The translations under genes were made by a program, and so were the position numbers. DNA of 64,000 nt from positions 372,001 to 436,000 of the forward strand of contig NZ_JAAHBP010000008.1 of NCBI RefSeq assembly GCF_023184515.1. Reading direction: 5' to 3'. Below are positions 32,319 to 40,749 of the stretch, piece by piece. Position 1 is the stretch's first letter. Each line of letters begins with the position of its first letter. The notes beneath the pieces are model-generated. The model made no database searches. It saw nothing but the letters and a program-made list of their open reading frames with translations, and had not been told where the DNA came from. The DNA comes from Streptomyces sp. D2-8 (GTDB lineage: Bacteria > Actinomycetota > Actinomycetes > Streptomycetales > Streptomycetaceae).

Positions 32319-34019
32319 ATGGACGCTGACGCCATCGAGGAGGGCCGCCGCCGCTGGCAGGCCCGGTACGACGCCGCGCGCAAGCGCGAGGCCGACTTCA
32401 CCACGCTCTCCGGCGACCCCGTGGAGCCGGTGTACGGGCCGCGGCCCGGTGACACCTACGACGGGTTCGACCGGATCGGCTGGCCGGGGGAGTACCCCTT
32501 CACCCGCGGCCTGTACGCGACCGGCTACCGAGGGCGGACGTGGACCATCCGGCAGTTCGCCGGGTTCGGCAACGCCGAGCAGACCAACGAGCGCTACAAG
32601 ATGATCCTCCGCAACGGCGGGGGCGGGCTCTCGGTCGCCTTCGACATGCCGACGCTCATGGGCCGTGACTCCGACGACCCGCGCTCGCTCGGCGAGGTCG
32701 GGCACTGCGGTGTCGCCATCGACTCGGCGGCCGACATGGAGGTCCTGTTCAAGGACATCCCGCTGGGTGACGTCACGACGTCGATGACCATCAGCGGCCC
32801 GGCCGTCCCCGTCTTCTGCATGTACCTGGTCGCCGCCGAACGGCAGGGCGTCGATCCGTCCGTCCTCAACGGCACGCTCCAGACGGACATCTTCAAGGAG
32901 TACATCGCCCAGAAGGAGTGGCTCTTCCAGCCCGAGCCGCATCTGCGGCTCATCGGCGACCTCATGGAGCACTGCGCGGCCGGCATTCCCGCGTACAAGC
33001 CGCTGTCCGTCTCCGGCTACCACATCCGCGAGGCCGGGTCGACGGCCGCCCAGGAGCTGGCGTACACGCTCGCGGACGGCTTCGGGTACGTCGAGCTGGG
33101 CCTGTCGCGCGGGCTGGACGTGGACGTCTTCGCCCCCGGGCTGTCCTTCTTCTTCGACGCGCACCTCGACTTCTTCGAGGAGATCGCCAAGTTCCGCGCG
33201 GCGCGGCGGATCTGGGCCCGCTGGATGCGTGACGTCTACGGCGCCACGTCCGAGAAGGCCCAGTGGCTGCGCTTCCACACGCAGACCGCGGGGGTCTCCC
33301 TCACCGCGCAGCAGCCGTACAACAACGTCGTACGGACGGCCGTGGAGGCGCTGGCGGCCGTGCTCGGCGGGACGAACTCGCTGCACACCAACGCGCTCGA
33401 CGAGACGCTGGCGCTGCCGAGCGAGCAGGCGGCGGAGATCGCGCTGCGCACGCAGCAGGTGCTGATGGAGGAGACCGGGGTCGCCAACGTGGCCGACCCG
33501 CTGGGCGGTTCCTGGTACGTCGAGCAGCTGACCGACCGGATCGAGGCGGACGCCGAGAAGATCTTCGAGCAGATCAAGGAGCGCGGGCTGCGGGCGCACC
33601 CCGACGGGCAGCACCCCATCGGCCCGATCACCTCCGGGATCCTGCGCGGGATCGAGGACGGCTGGTTCACCGGGGAGATCGCCGAGTCGGCGTTCCGGTA
33701 CCAGCAGGCGCTGGAGAAGGGCGACAAGAGGGTCGTCGGCGTGAACTGTCACGACGGGTCGGTGACCGGGGACCTGGAGATCCTGCGGGTCAGCCACGAG
33801 GTGGAGCGCGAGCAGGTCCGGGCTCTGGGCGGGCGGAAGACGGCCCGTGACGACGCGGCGGTTCGTACCGCGCTCGACGCCATGCTGGCCGCCGCCCGCG
33901 GCGGAGCCAACATGATCGAGCCGATGCTGGACGCGGTGCGCGCGGAGGCCACGCTCGGGGAGATCTGCGGCGTGCTGCGGGACGAGTGGGGGGTGTACAC
34001 CGAGCCCGCCGGGTTCTGA
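32319..34019 (+). CDS. icmA: Isobutyryl-CoA mutase large subunit
   Basis: Adenosylcobalamin-dependent rearrangement of isobutyryl-CoA and n-butyryl-CoA, linking valine breakdown to C4 metabolism and polyketide precursors. 566 aa, the length of characterised Streptomyces IcmA. It contains the substrate-binding barrel but not the DxHxxG cobalamin domain, which sits in the separate small subunit IcmB, not in this window. F80 (WTIRQFAGF) and Q198 (EYIAQKEW) are present at the positions where methylmalonyl-CoA mutases have Tyr and Arg. Those two residues are diagnostic for isobutyryl-CoA specificity. Also RFHTQTAGVSLTAQQPYNN. Monocistronic by position. Recalled as SCO5415. Confidence 0.95.
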   Translation: MDADAIEEGRRRWQARYDAARKREADFTTLSGDPVEPVYGPRPGDTYDGFDRIGWPGEYPFTRGLYATGYRGRTWTIRQFAGFGNAEQTNERYKMILRNGGGGLSVAFDMPTLMGRDSDDPRSLGEVGHCGVAIDSAADMEVLFKDIPLGDVTTSMTISGPAVPVFCMYLVAAERQGVDPSVLNGTLQTDIFKEYIAQKEWLFQPEPHLRLIGDLMEHCAAGIPAYKPLSVSGYHIREAGSTAAQELAYTLADGFGYVELGLSRGLDVDVFAPGLSFFFDAHLDFFEEIAKFRAARRIWARWMRDVYGATSEKAQWLRFHTQTAGVSLTAQQPYNNVVRTAVEALAAVLGGTNSLHTNALDETLALPSEQAAEIALRTQQVLMEETGVANVADPLGGSWYVEQLTDRIEADAEKIFEQIKERGLRAHPDGQHPIGPITSGILRGIEDGWFTGEIAESAFRYQQALEKGDKRVVGVNCHDGSVTGDLEILRVSHEVEREQVRALGGRKTARDDAAVRTALDAMLAAARGGANMIEPMLDAVRAEATLGEICGVLRDEWGVYTEPAGF

Positions 34020-34049
34020 GCCAGGGCCTGATTCGAACGAAAGGACCCC

Positions 34050-34661
34050 TTAGCTGCTCAACCCGTGCAGCAGCACCCTGGTGAAGCTGCGGACCCATTC
34101 CTCGTCCGCCGGTTCCGCGCTCACCAGGGTGCGGTGGACCACCGCTCCCGCCACGATGTCGAAGATCAGGTCCACCGTGCGGGCGGACGAGGCGGGGTCC
34201 GGCTCCGGGGGGAGTTCGCCCCGCACCTGGGCCCGTGCGCGGCCCTCCAGGACCAGGCGCTTCTGGCGGTCGACGACCGAGGCCCGGATGCGTTCCCGCA
34301 GGGCGTCGTCCCGGGTGGCTTCCGCCACCACCGCCATCAGGCCGCTCTTGGCCTCCGGGAGAGCCAGGATCGTGGCGAACTGGAGGACCACGCCCTCGAT
34401 GTCGGCGGCCAGGGAGCCGCGGTCGGGGAGTTCCAGCTCGTCGAAGAGTTCCGCGACGGCGTCGACGACCAGTTCGTTCTTGCCCGCCCAGCGGCGGTAG
34501 AGCGTCGTCTTCGCAACCCCGGCGCGCGTCGCGACGTCTCCCAGGGTGAGCTTGGACCAGCCCAGTTCCACCAGAGCCTCGCGTGTCGCGGCCAGGATCG
34601 CGGCGTCCGCCGTGGCGCTGCGCGGACGGCCCGTGCGGCTGGCTGGGCTGCGGCTCTGCAT
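34050..34661 (-). CDS. TetR-family transcriptional regulator
   Basis: 203 aa. The basic arm TGRPRSATADAAILAATREAL precedes the helix-turn-helix SKLTLGDVATRAGVAKTTLYRRW. The ligand-binding domain contains RTVDLIFDIVAGAVVHRTLV, common in TetR regulators with that C-terminal domain family. The ATG at 34661 keeps the basic arm. The stop lies 30 bp from the icmA stop (convergent). A palindrome, AACCG-A-CGGTT, 13 bp upstream of the start, is the likely self-operator. Confidence 0.85.
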   Translation of the reverse strand: MQSRSPASRTGRPRSATADAAILAATREALVELGWSKLTLGDVATRAGVAKTTLYRRWAGKNELVVDAVAELFDELELPDRGSLAADIEGVVLQFATILALPEAKSGLMAVVAEATRDDALRERIRASVVDRQKRLVLEGRARAQVRGELPPEPDPASSARTVDLIFDIVAGAVVHRTLVSAEPADEEWVRSFTRVLLHGLSS

Positions 34662-34673
34662 CTCATGACCATA

Positions 34674-34684
34674 AACCGACGGTT
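34674..34684. promoter_or_regulatory. Candidate TetR self-operator
   Basis: AACCG-A-CGGTT, a perfect 11-bp palindrome just upstream of the TetR start. AACCGnCGGTT-type sites are common among TetR operators. Confidence 0.5.
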
Positions 34685-34745
34685 CGTGTGCGGCCGTGAG
34701 GGAGATCACCGGGGGGTGGTGTCCCGGCGCCCCGGTGTGGCATTA

Positions 34746-34762
34746 CGCTACGACTCGTAGCG
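34746..34762. promoter_or_regulatory. Inverted repeat ahead of the thioredoxin-TPR gene
   Basis: CGCTACG-ACT-CGTAGCG, arms of 7 bp, lies in the divergent region between tetR and the thioredoxin-like gene. It may be an operator for either. Confidence 0.4.
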
Positions 34763-34896
34763 AAAGCCCGTGATGGACGTACACGGGCCTCGGCACACAC
34801 GGCGTGGGGTGGGGACCCGGCGCCGAAAGGCACCGGACCGGCCTGGCTTTCACACCGTTTTTCACACGCGCGCGCAGTACGGGGGAGGATAGACGC

Positions 34897-35871
34897 ATGC
34901 AGCCACGGAACATGTCCATGAGCGGAGTCGTCGACCTCGCCGCGGTGAAGGCGGCCCAGGAGGCCAAGGCGAAGGCGGAGCAGGCGCGCGCGCAGTCAGC
35001 CCGGGAGGGCGGGGCGGGGGCGATCTCCCCGGCCGATCTCGTCATCGACGTCGACGAGGCGGGTTTCGAGAGGGACGTCCTGCAGCGTTCCGCCGAAGTG
35101 CCCGTCGTCATCGACTTCTGGGCCGAGTGGTGTGAGCCCTGCAAGCAGCTCAGCCCGGTCCTGGAGCGACTGGCCGTCGAGTACAACGGCCGCTTCCTGC
35201 TCGCCAAGATCGACGTCGACGCCAATCAGATGCTGATGCAGCAGTTCGGCATCCAGGGAATCCCCGCGGTCTTCGCGGTCGTCGCGGGGCAGGCGCTGCC
35301 GCTCTTCCAGGGGGCGGCGGGCGAGGCGCAGATCCGCCAGACCCTGGACCAGCTGGTGCAGGTCGGCGAGCAGCGCTTCGGCCTGACCGGTCTCACCGTC
35401 GACCCCGAGGCCCAGCCGGGCGGCGCCCCGGCGGCTCCCGAGCGCCCGGCCGGTCCGCATGACGGGCTCCTCGAGGCCGCCGTGCAGGCGCTGGACTCGG
35501 GCGACCTGTCCGGTGCCGTCCAGGCGTACCAGAACGTGCTGAACGAGGACCCGGGCAACGAGGAGGCCAAACTGGGTCTCGCCCAGGCCGAGTTGCTCCA
35601 GCGGGTGCAGGGCGTCGACCCGCAGCAGGTGCGCCGCGACGCGGCCGACAAGCCGGCCGACGTGCAGGCGCAGATCGCCGCCGCCGACCTGGATCTGGTG
35701 GGCGGCCATGTCGAGGACGCGTTCGGCCGGCTCATCGAGACCGTGCAGCGCACGGTGGGTGACGACCGGGAGACCGTGCGGATGCGGCTGCTGGAGCTGT
35801 TCGAGGTCGTCGGACCCGACGATCCCCGCGTGATCGCGGCGCGTCGGGCCCTGGCACGCGCCCTGTTCTGA
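34897..35871 (+). CDS. Thioredoxin-TPR protein (YbbN/CnoX-like)
   Basis: 324 aa. A charged N-terminal extension (1-45) is followed by a thioredoxin domain with the active site WCEPCK (C79 and C82) and the cis-proline segment GIQGIPAVF. A TPR region begins near 190 (AVQALDSGDLSGAVQAYQNVLNEDPGNEEAKLGLAQ). The fold matches the chaperedoxin family; the two cysteines suggest it also has redox activity, unlike E. coli YbbN. The ATG at 34897 follows GGGGGAGG. Recalled as SCO5419. Confidence 0.9.
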   Translation: MQPRNMSMSGVVDLAAVKAAQEAKAKAEQARAQSAREGGAGAISPADLVIDVDEAGFERDVLQRSAEVPVVIDFWAEWCEPCKQLSPVLERLAVEYNGRFLLAKIDVDANQMLMQQFGIQGIPAVFAVVAGQALPLFQGAAGEAQIRQTLDQLVQVGEQRFGLTGLTVDPEAQPGGAPAAPERPAGPHDGLLEAAVQALDSGDLSGAVQAYQNVLNEDPGNEEAKLGLAQAELLQRVQGVDPQQVRRDAADKPADVQAQIAAADLDLVGGHVEDAFGRLIETVQRTVGDDRETVRMRLLELFEVVGPDDPRVIAARRALARALF

Positions 35872-35883
35872 CCAGTCGTTAAA

Positions 35884-35908
35884 CACGCGGGCATGTGGTG
35901 CCCGCGTG
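35884..35908 (+). terminator. Terminator of the thioredoxin-TPR gene
   Basis: CACGCGGGCA-N5-TGCCCGCGTG, a 10-bp perfect stem followed by AAAAGTCT, 13 bp after the stop. Confidence 0.82.
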
Positions 35909-35944
35909 AAAAGTCTGCCGAGAGAGGGTCACTGCGGCCGCGCT

Positions 35945-35961
35945 TTACCAAAACTTGGTAA
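35945..35961. promoter_or_regulatory. TTAC palindrome 1
   Basis: TTACCAA-AAC-TTGGTAA: 7-bp arms and 3-bp spacer. Confidence 0.55.
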
Positions 35962-35973
35962 TCGCGGCCGCTG

Positions 35974-35986
35974 TTACTACGAGTAA
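35974..35986. promoter_or_regulatory. TTAC palindrome 2
   Basis: TTACT-ACG-AGTAA: 5-bp arms and the same 3-bp spacer, centred 27 bp from palindrome 1. Confidence 0.55.
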
Positions 35987-36100
35987 GTCATGGGCGTTGA
36001 TCTGTCGGATTCTGTCCACCGATCAACAGCTTTGTGCCGCCGCCCGGCACCACCCTGTGTCGCCGACCGAGACCGATGGGTCGTTGTTCGGTTATCCGGC

Positions 36101-36118
36101 CGTTACTAGCCAGTAACG
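36101..36118. promoter_or_regulatory. TTAC palindrome 3
   Basis: CGTTACT-AGCC-AGTAACG: 7-bp arms and a 4-bp spacer, about 130 bp further on. The core TTACT...AGTAA equals that of palindrome 2. Confidence 0.6.
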
Positions 36119-36226
36119 AACCCCCTTGTGCGGGCGGCGAGAATGCACCACGATCGGCCACGCTCGGTCCATTCCCGTAACCCGGCAGCCGGTTGGGTCG
36201 CGGGACAACCTGGGTCCCCACCGAGC

Positions 36227-36253
36227 AGAGCCGGCGGCAGTGGCGCCGGCTCT
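36227..36253 (+). other. Strong hairpin in the leader
   Basis: AGAGCCGGCG-N7-CGCCGGCTCT, a 10-bp perfect stem 240 bp before the first surface-protein gene. It could be an attenuator, the 3' end of a small RNA, or an mRNA stabiliser. There is no T-run. Confidence 0.5.
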
Positions 36254-36492
36254 TGGGCAGGGGGGTCTTCGTCCATCCGGCGAAGCCTGTCCAGCAGGGT
36301 TGTGCGTGATGCGTGTCAGGCGCGACCAGTGGTTGTCGCTCGGGGGTGATCGCCGGTGATTCGGGCGCAGTTGCGCCGCCGAGTGCAGGCGCTCTCCTTC
36401 CCGAGGACGTAGCACTTCTCCCATCCCTGCCCGGCTGAGCCGCACATCGTGGCGAGCCAGGACAGGAGATGTACGTCCGAGAAGGAGGAAAT

Positions 36493-37125
36493 ATGGAGTC
36501 CCAGGTGCGTGGCGGGACCAGATGGAAGCGGTTCGCTGTGGTCATGGTGCCCAGCGTCGCCGCCACGGCTGCGATAGGTGTCGCCCTCGCGCAGGGCGCT
36601 CTCGCCGCGTCGTTCAGTGTCTCCGGGCAGTCGTTCAAGGTCACGACCGACCAGCTCGTCGGTACGGGCTTCTCGCAGTACGGCGCCCTCGATGAGGGAT
36701 ACACGATGGACGGCAAGAAGGCCGTCCACCCGGTCGCCGTCTCGTCGTTCAAGCAGGCGACGATCAAGAACCTGTGCCAGTCGGTCGTCACCCCGAACAT
36801 TCCGGTGCTCGGGAACGTCAGCCTGATCCTGCGTGCGGGTCAGGGTGCGAAGCCGGTGGAGGCGCAGAACCTCTACATCGACGTCGCCGACCTCAGTGCC
36901 GATGCGACGTTCGAGAACATCGACATCGGTGTGGCCGCCAAGGACGCCACCAAGGGTCCGGCCATGCGGAAGGGCGAGTCGGCCAACCCGTACGGCTTCG
37001 CCCAGCAGGCGGACAAGGCGACCCTGACCGACGTGAAGCAGACGGCGTGGGCGACCACTGCCGGAACCTTCAAGCTCAGCGGCCTGAAGATGTCGCTGTC
37101 GACGGGTGTCAAGGAGTGCTACTAA
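36493..37125 (+). CDS. DUF6230-type secreted or surface protein
   Basis: 210 aa. A long signal segment, RFAVVMVPSVAATAAIGVALAQGALA, precedes a beta-rich domain: SFSVSGQSFKVTTDQLVGTGFSQYG, NLYIDVADLSADATFENIDIG and TFKLSGLKMSLSTGVKECY. Two cysteines (in NLCQSVV and the penultimate KECY) may form a disulfide. ATG 36493 has an ideal AAGGAGG site, which suggests strong expression. Often annotated cholesterol esterase in Streptomyces, but no lipase motif (GxSxG) is present. It is followed by a DUF6114-type gene. Confidence 0.85.
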   Translation: MESQVRGGTRWKRFAVVMVPSVAATAAIGVALAQGALAASFSVSGQSFKVTTDQLVGTGFSQYGALDEGYTMDGKKAVHPVAVSSFKQATIKNLCQSVVTPNIPVLGNVSLILRAGQGAKPVEAQNLYIDVADLSADATFENIDIGVAAKDATKGPAMRKGESANPYGFAQQADKATLTDVKQTAWATTAGTFKLSGLKMSLSTGVKECY

Positions 37126-37243
37126 GCACTCGCTGACGGGCGGGGGAGCCGGTGGCGCCCCCGCCCGTCCACCTTCCGGCCGCGCCTTCACGCGGGGCCC
37201 ACATCACCACCACAGCAACGCTGTACCAGGGAGCTGTTTTTCC

Positions 37244-37807
37244 ATGAGCGCCGAGACTCCTGCCGCCACCGGCCAGTTCATCGTCCGGAGGCAGCAGTTC
37301 CGCGCCTGGCGGGGTGAGCGGCCGTTCTGGGCCGGGCTGTTCGTCCTCCTCAGTGGACTGCCCATCGCCTACTTCCCGTACGCGAACCTCCAGATCGGCC
37401 ACCTGACGCTGGCGATGGCGACCACCGCGGGTGCCGGATCCCTGATCATCGGCGTGCTGCTCGTCGTACTGGGCGTCAGCCTCTGGTTCCAGAAGCACGT
37501 CCGCGTCTTCGCGGGAGTCGCAGCGATCCTGCTGGCGCTGGTGTCCATCCCGGTGTCCAACCTCGGCGGCTTCCTCATCGGCTTCCTTCTCGCCCTCGTG
37601 GGCGGGGCGATGGCCGTGGCCTGGGCGCCGGGCGCACGTCCCGCGGGAGAGCCCGCCGCCATGGCCAGCACGGGCACGGGCGGGGCTCCCGAGGCCGCGG
37701 ACCACGAGACCGCGGTGCCGCGGCCCGTGGACGGGGCGGACGAGCCGAACGATCTGTCAGGAACGAACCCGGCCAACGGGGCGAACGGGAGGCACAGTGC
37801 CGGCTGA
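37244..37807 (+). CDS. DUF6114-type integral membrane protein
   Basis: 187 aa with four helices: PFWAGLFVLLSGLPIAYFP, MATTAGAGSLIIGVLLVVLG, VRVFAGVAAILLALVSIPVS and LGGFLIGFLLALVGGAMAVA. Basic start (RRQQFRAWRGERPFW) and a disordered acidic C-terminal tail of about 50 residues. The ATG at 37244 follows AGGGAG. It overlaps the next gene by 11 bp. Function unknown. The consistent pairing with DUF6230 proteins suggests a surface complex. Confidence 0.85.
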   Translation: MSAETPAATGQFIVRRQQFRAWRGERPFWAGLFVLLSGLPIAYFPYANLQIGHLTLAMATTAGAGSLIIGVLLVVLGVSLWFQKHVRVFAGVAAILLALVSIPVSNLGGFLIGFLLALVGGAMAVAWAPGARPAGEPAAMASTGTGGAPEAADHETAVPRPVDGADEPNDLSGTNPANGANGRHSAG

Positions 37808-39176
37808 CGAGGTGACCCACGGGGCTGATGTGGAGGCGTCCCGTGTGAGAACCGGGCCGCGCCACGCGGCACCCAAGAAGCCGCTGTTCACCAGGTTCAA
37901 CAGGCCGACCGGCAAGGCGATAGCCATGGCGGCGATGCCGACGGCCGTGCTCATGGGCATGGGCTTCACGTCGACGCTCGCCATCGCCGACAGCGACAAC
38001 CCGGTCGCGCCGACGTCGAAGAGCCTGACGGCCGACGAGTACAAGGACTGTGTGGCGGCCCTGGAGGACTCCGACAAGGATTCCAAGGGCGACGAGTCCG
38101 CCTCGCCCACGCCGTCCCCCTCGGCGAGCGACGGCGCGACGGACGGGAAGGACGATCAGGGCGACACGGCCCCGAAGCCGTCCCCCTCGGGTGGTACGGA
38201 CGCGGACAACGGCGGTTCCTCCTCGTCGGATTCAGGTGCCGACGACGAGGCCGAGCCGAAGCCGACCCCGTCCACGAGCGCGCCCGCCACGGGCGGCGAC
38301 GACGCGTCCGCCACTCCGTCCCCCTCGCCGTCCGAGAGCGGCGGCAACATCCTGGAGGACATCGGCGACGCGATCGGCGGCATCTTCAACGGCGGAAACG
38401 GCGGGAACACGGACGGGGCGAGCCCCAGTCCGACCCCGTCCGCCTCCGCGTCGACGAGCACCGAGGAGCCGGCCGAGGACGCCTCCGACGCCGTGAAGGA
38501 CACGACCGACAAGGTCACCGGCACGGTCGAGGACACCGCCAAGGACACCACCGACAAGGCGTCCGAGACGGCCGAGGACACCGGCAAGACGGTGGAGGAC
38601 ACCACCGAGGCCGTCGAGAAGGCGGCCGAGGAGACGGCGGAGAAGGCGCAGGAGGCCACCGCCTCGCCGAGCCCCTCCCCGAGCGCCACCACGGACCCCG
38701 ACGACTGCCCGGCGGCCACCGAAGCCGAGGGCGGCGTCGACAACAAGGTGCCGCTGCCCGACGACCCGTGGTTCCTCAACGCCAGCTCGCTGACGCTGAA
38801 GGGCGCCGACTACAAGGGCATCGTCGAGGTGCGGACCGCCGACGGCACCGTCAAGAAGGTGCTGAAGTACGTCATATCCGGCGGCACCGACATCGGCGAC
38901 CTGCACCAGACCGTCAAGGACAAGCAGTCCGGCAAGACCTACCACGTGCAGGCGGCCAAGGGCTCGACGTCCACGATCACCGGTGGCGACACCGTGATGT
39001 ACACGGAGAGCATCTCCGGCAATCTGCTCGGGCTGATCCCGATCACGTTCGACCCGGAGCACCCGCCGCCGCTGAACATCCCGCTGATCTACTTCACCAA
39101 CGTGAAGGTCCAGCAGGCCGGCCAGTTCGGCGGGACCCTGCACGTGCCCGGGCTGCACAACTTCGTCACCGACTGA
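37797..39176 (+). CDS. Large secreted protein with Ser/Pro and Thr/Glu/Ala spacer
   Basis: 459 aa. A basic N-terminus and hydrophobic segment IAMAAMPTAVLMGMGFTSTLA precede the mature part at about residue 63. A disordered acidic, Ser/Pro-rich region (about 95-210) is followed by a helical Thr/Glu/Ala/Lys stretch (KDTTDKVTGTVEDTAKDTTD). From about 315 to the end lies a globular domain: PWFLNASSLTLKGADYKGIVEV, DTVMYTESISGNLLGLIPITF and PLIYFTNVKVQQAGQFGGTLHV. That domain resembles the DUF6230 protein in style (beta-rich, TFxLxxLxMxx / SLTLKG). GTG start inside the preceding gene. Probably one operon. Confidence 0.82.
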   Translation: MPADEVTHGADVEASRVRTGPRHAAPKKPLFTRFNRPTGKAIAMAAMPTAVLMGMGFTSTLAIADSDNPVAPTSKSLTADEYKDCVAALEDSDKDSKGDESASPTPSPSASDGATDGKDDQGDTAPKPSPSGGTDADNGGSSSSDSGADDEAEPKPTPSTSAPATGGDDASATPSPSPSESGGNILEDIGDAIGGIFNGGNGGNTDGASPSPTPSASASTSTEEPAEDASDAVKDTTDKVTGTVEDTAKDTTDKASETAEDTGKTVEDTTEAVEKAAEETAEKAQEATASPSPSPSATTDPDDCPAATEAEGGVDNKVPLPDDPWFLNASSLTLKGADYKGIVEVRTADGTVKKVLKYVISGGTDIGDLHQTVKDKQSGKTYHVQAAKGSTSTITGGDTVMYTESISGNLLGLIPITFDPEHPPPLNIPLIYFTNVKVQQAGQFGGTLHVPGLHNFVTD

Positions 39177-39209
39177 GCGCCCCTCAGAGCCCGTTCGGGA
39201 GCCGCACAC

Positions 39210-39250
39210 ACGGAGGGCGCCCCCTGGAGAACCCAGGGGGCGCCCTCCGT
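39210..39250. terminator. Very strong bidirectional terminator
   Basis: An 18-bp perfect stem (ACGGAGGGCGCCCCCTGG and its complement) closes a 5-nt loop between the surface-protein operon and the convergent pyk gene. Confidence 0.92.
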
Positions 39251-39292
39251 ACCGTTCGCGGGCCTTCACGGCCCCTCACGGCTCTTCGCCGA

Positions 39293-40720
39293 TCAGCCCT
39301 TGGCCTCGCCCAGGTGGTGGACCCGCACCATGTTGGTGGTGCCGGGCACGCCGGGGGGCGAACCGGCGGTGATGACCACGATGTCGCCGTCGTTGAAGCG
39401 GTTCAGCTTCACCAGCTCCTGCTCCACCAGGTCGACCATCTCGTCGGTGCTGTTGACGAACGGCACCACGTGCGGCTCCACGCCCCAGCTCAGCGCCATC
39501 TGGTTACGGGTGCCCTCGTCGGTGGTGAAGGCGATGATCGGCTGCTGCGCGCGATAGCGGGACAGGCGGCGGGCGGTGTCGCCGGACTGCGTGAAGGCCA
39601 CCAGGCCCCGGCCGCCGAGGAAGTCGGCGATCTCGCAGGCCGCGCGGGCCACCGAACCGCCCTGCGTCCGCGGCTTCTTGCCCGGGACGAGCGGCTGGAG
39701 CCCCTTGGACATCAGCTCCTGCTCGGCCGCGTTGACGATCTTCGACATCGTCTTGACGGTCTCGACCGGGTACGCGCCCACGCTCGACTCGGCGGACAGC
39801 ATGACCGCGTCGGCGCCGTCCAGGATCGCGTTGGCCACGTCGGAGGCCTCGGCGCGGGTCGGACGGGAGTTGGTGATCATCGACTCCATCATCTGGGTCG
39901 CCACGATCACCGGCTTGGCGTTGCGCCGGCACAGCTCGATCAGGCGCTTCTGCACCATGGGGACCTTCTCGAGCGGGTACTCGACGGCCAGGTCACCGCG
40001 GGCGACCATCACACCGTCGAACGCCATCACGACGTCCTCCATGTTCTGCACCGCCTGCGGCTTCTCCACCTTGGCGATGACCGGGACGCGGCGGCCCTCC
40101 TCGTCCATGATGCGGTGCACGTCCGCGACGTCCTTGGCGTCCCGGACGAACGACAGCGCGACCAGGTCGCAGCCCATGCGGAGCGCGAAGCGGAGGTCGT
40201 CGATGTCCTTCTCGGACAGGGCCGGCACGTTGACGGCCGCGCCGGGCAGGTTGATGCCCTTGTGGTCGGAGATGACGCCGCCCTCGATGACGATCGTCTT
40301 GACCCGGTGGCCCGCGACCTCGGTGACCTTCAGCTCGACGTTGCCGTCGTTGATGAGGATCTGGTCGCCGTGGGAGACGTCCCCGGGCAGGCCCTTGTAG
40401 GTCGTCCCGCAGATCGTCTTGTCGCCCGGGACGTCTTCGGTGGTGATGGTGAACTCGTCACCGCGCACCAGCTCCACGGGACCCTCGGCGAAGGTCTCCA
40501 GACGGATCTTCGGGCCCTGGAGGTCGGCGAGGACACCGATGGCCCGGCCGGTCTCCTTGGCGGCGGCACGGACCCGGTCGTACCGGCCCTGGTGCTCGGC
40601 GTGCGAGCCGTGGCTGAAGTTGAAGCGGGCCACGTTCATGCCGGCTTCGATCAACGCGACAAGCTGATCGTGGGAGTCGACCGCGGGGCCGAGAGTACAG
40701 ACGATTTTCGAACGGCGCAT
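39293..40720 (-). CDS. pyk: Pyruvate kinase
   Basis: Converts phosphoenolpyruvate and ADP to pyruvate and ATP. 475 aa, standard length. MRRSKIVCTLGPAVDSHDQL starts the barrel. The active site has RFNFSHGSHAEH, MVARGDLAVEYPLEKVP and VIVATQMMESMITNSRPTRAEASDVANAI (split here for length: TQMMESM, PTRAEASDVAN). AVMLSAESSVGAYPVE follows. The C-terminal allosteric domain ends MVRVHHLGEAKG. It lies just downstream of the ackA-pta operon on the same strand, 74 bp after ackA ends. Recalled as SCO5423. Confidence 0.96.
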   Translation of the reverse strand: MRRSKIVCTLGPAVDSHDQLVALIEAGMNVARFNFSHGSHAEHQGRYDRVRAAAKETGRAIGVLADLQGPKIRLETFAEGPVELVRGDEFTITTEDVPGDKTICGTTYKGLPGDVSHGDQILINDGNVELKVTEVAGHRVKTIVIEGGVISDHKGINLPGAAVNVPALSEKDIDDLRFALRMGCDLVALSFVRDAKDVADVHRIMDEEGRRVPVIAKVEKPQAVQNMEDVVMAFDGVMVARGDLAVEYPLEKVPMVQKRLIELCRRNAKPVIVATQMMESMITNSRPTRAEASDVANAILDGADAVMLSAESSVGAYPVETVKTMSKIVNAAEQELMSKGLQPLVPGKKPRTQGGSVARAACEIADFLGGRGLVAFTQSGDTARRLSRYRAQQPIIAFTTDEGTRNQMALSWGVEPHVVPFVNSTDEMVDLVEQELVKLNRFNDGDIVVITAGSPPGVPGTTNMVRVHHLGEAKG

Positions 40721-40749
40721 GGGGGCGATCCTATCGGTTTGTTTCGCAA

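Larger units (their letters stand above)
35909..36492 (+). other. Long noncoding regulatory region before the surface-protein genes
   Basis: About 580 bp without a credible ORF. It contains three TTACY-type palindromes and one strong hairpin (36227-36253), listed separately. I could not match it to a riboswitch I know. The strong ribosome-binding site AAGGAGG at 36483-36489 ends it. Confidence 0.6.

Noticed and set aside
35909..36492. Known riboswitch (cobalamin, c-di-AMP, c-di-GMP) in the leader
   Set aside because: No conserved core of those classes was found by eye.
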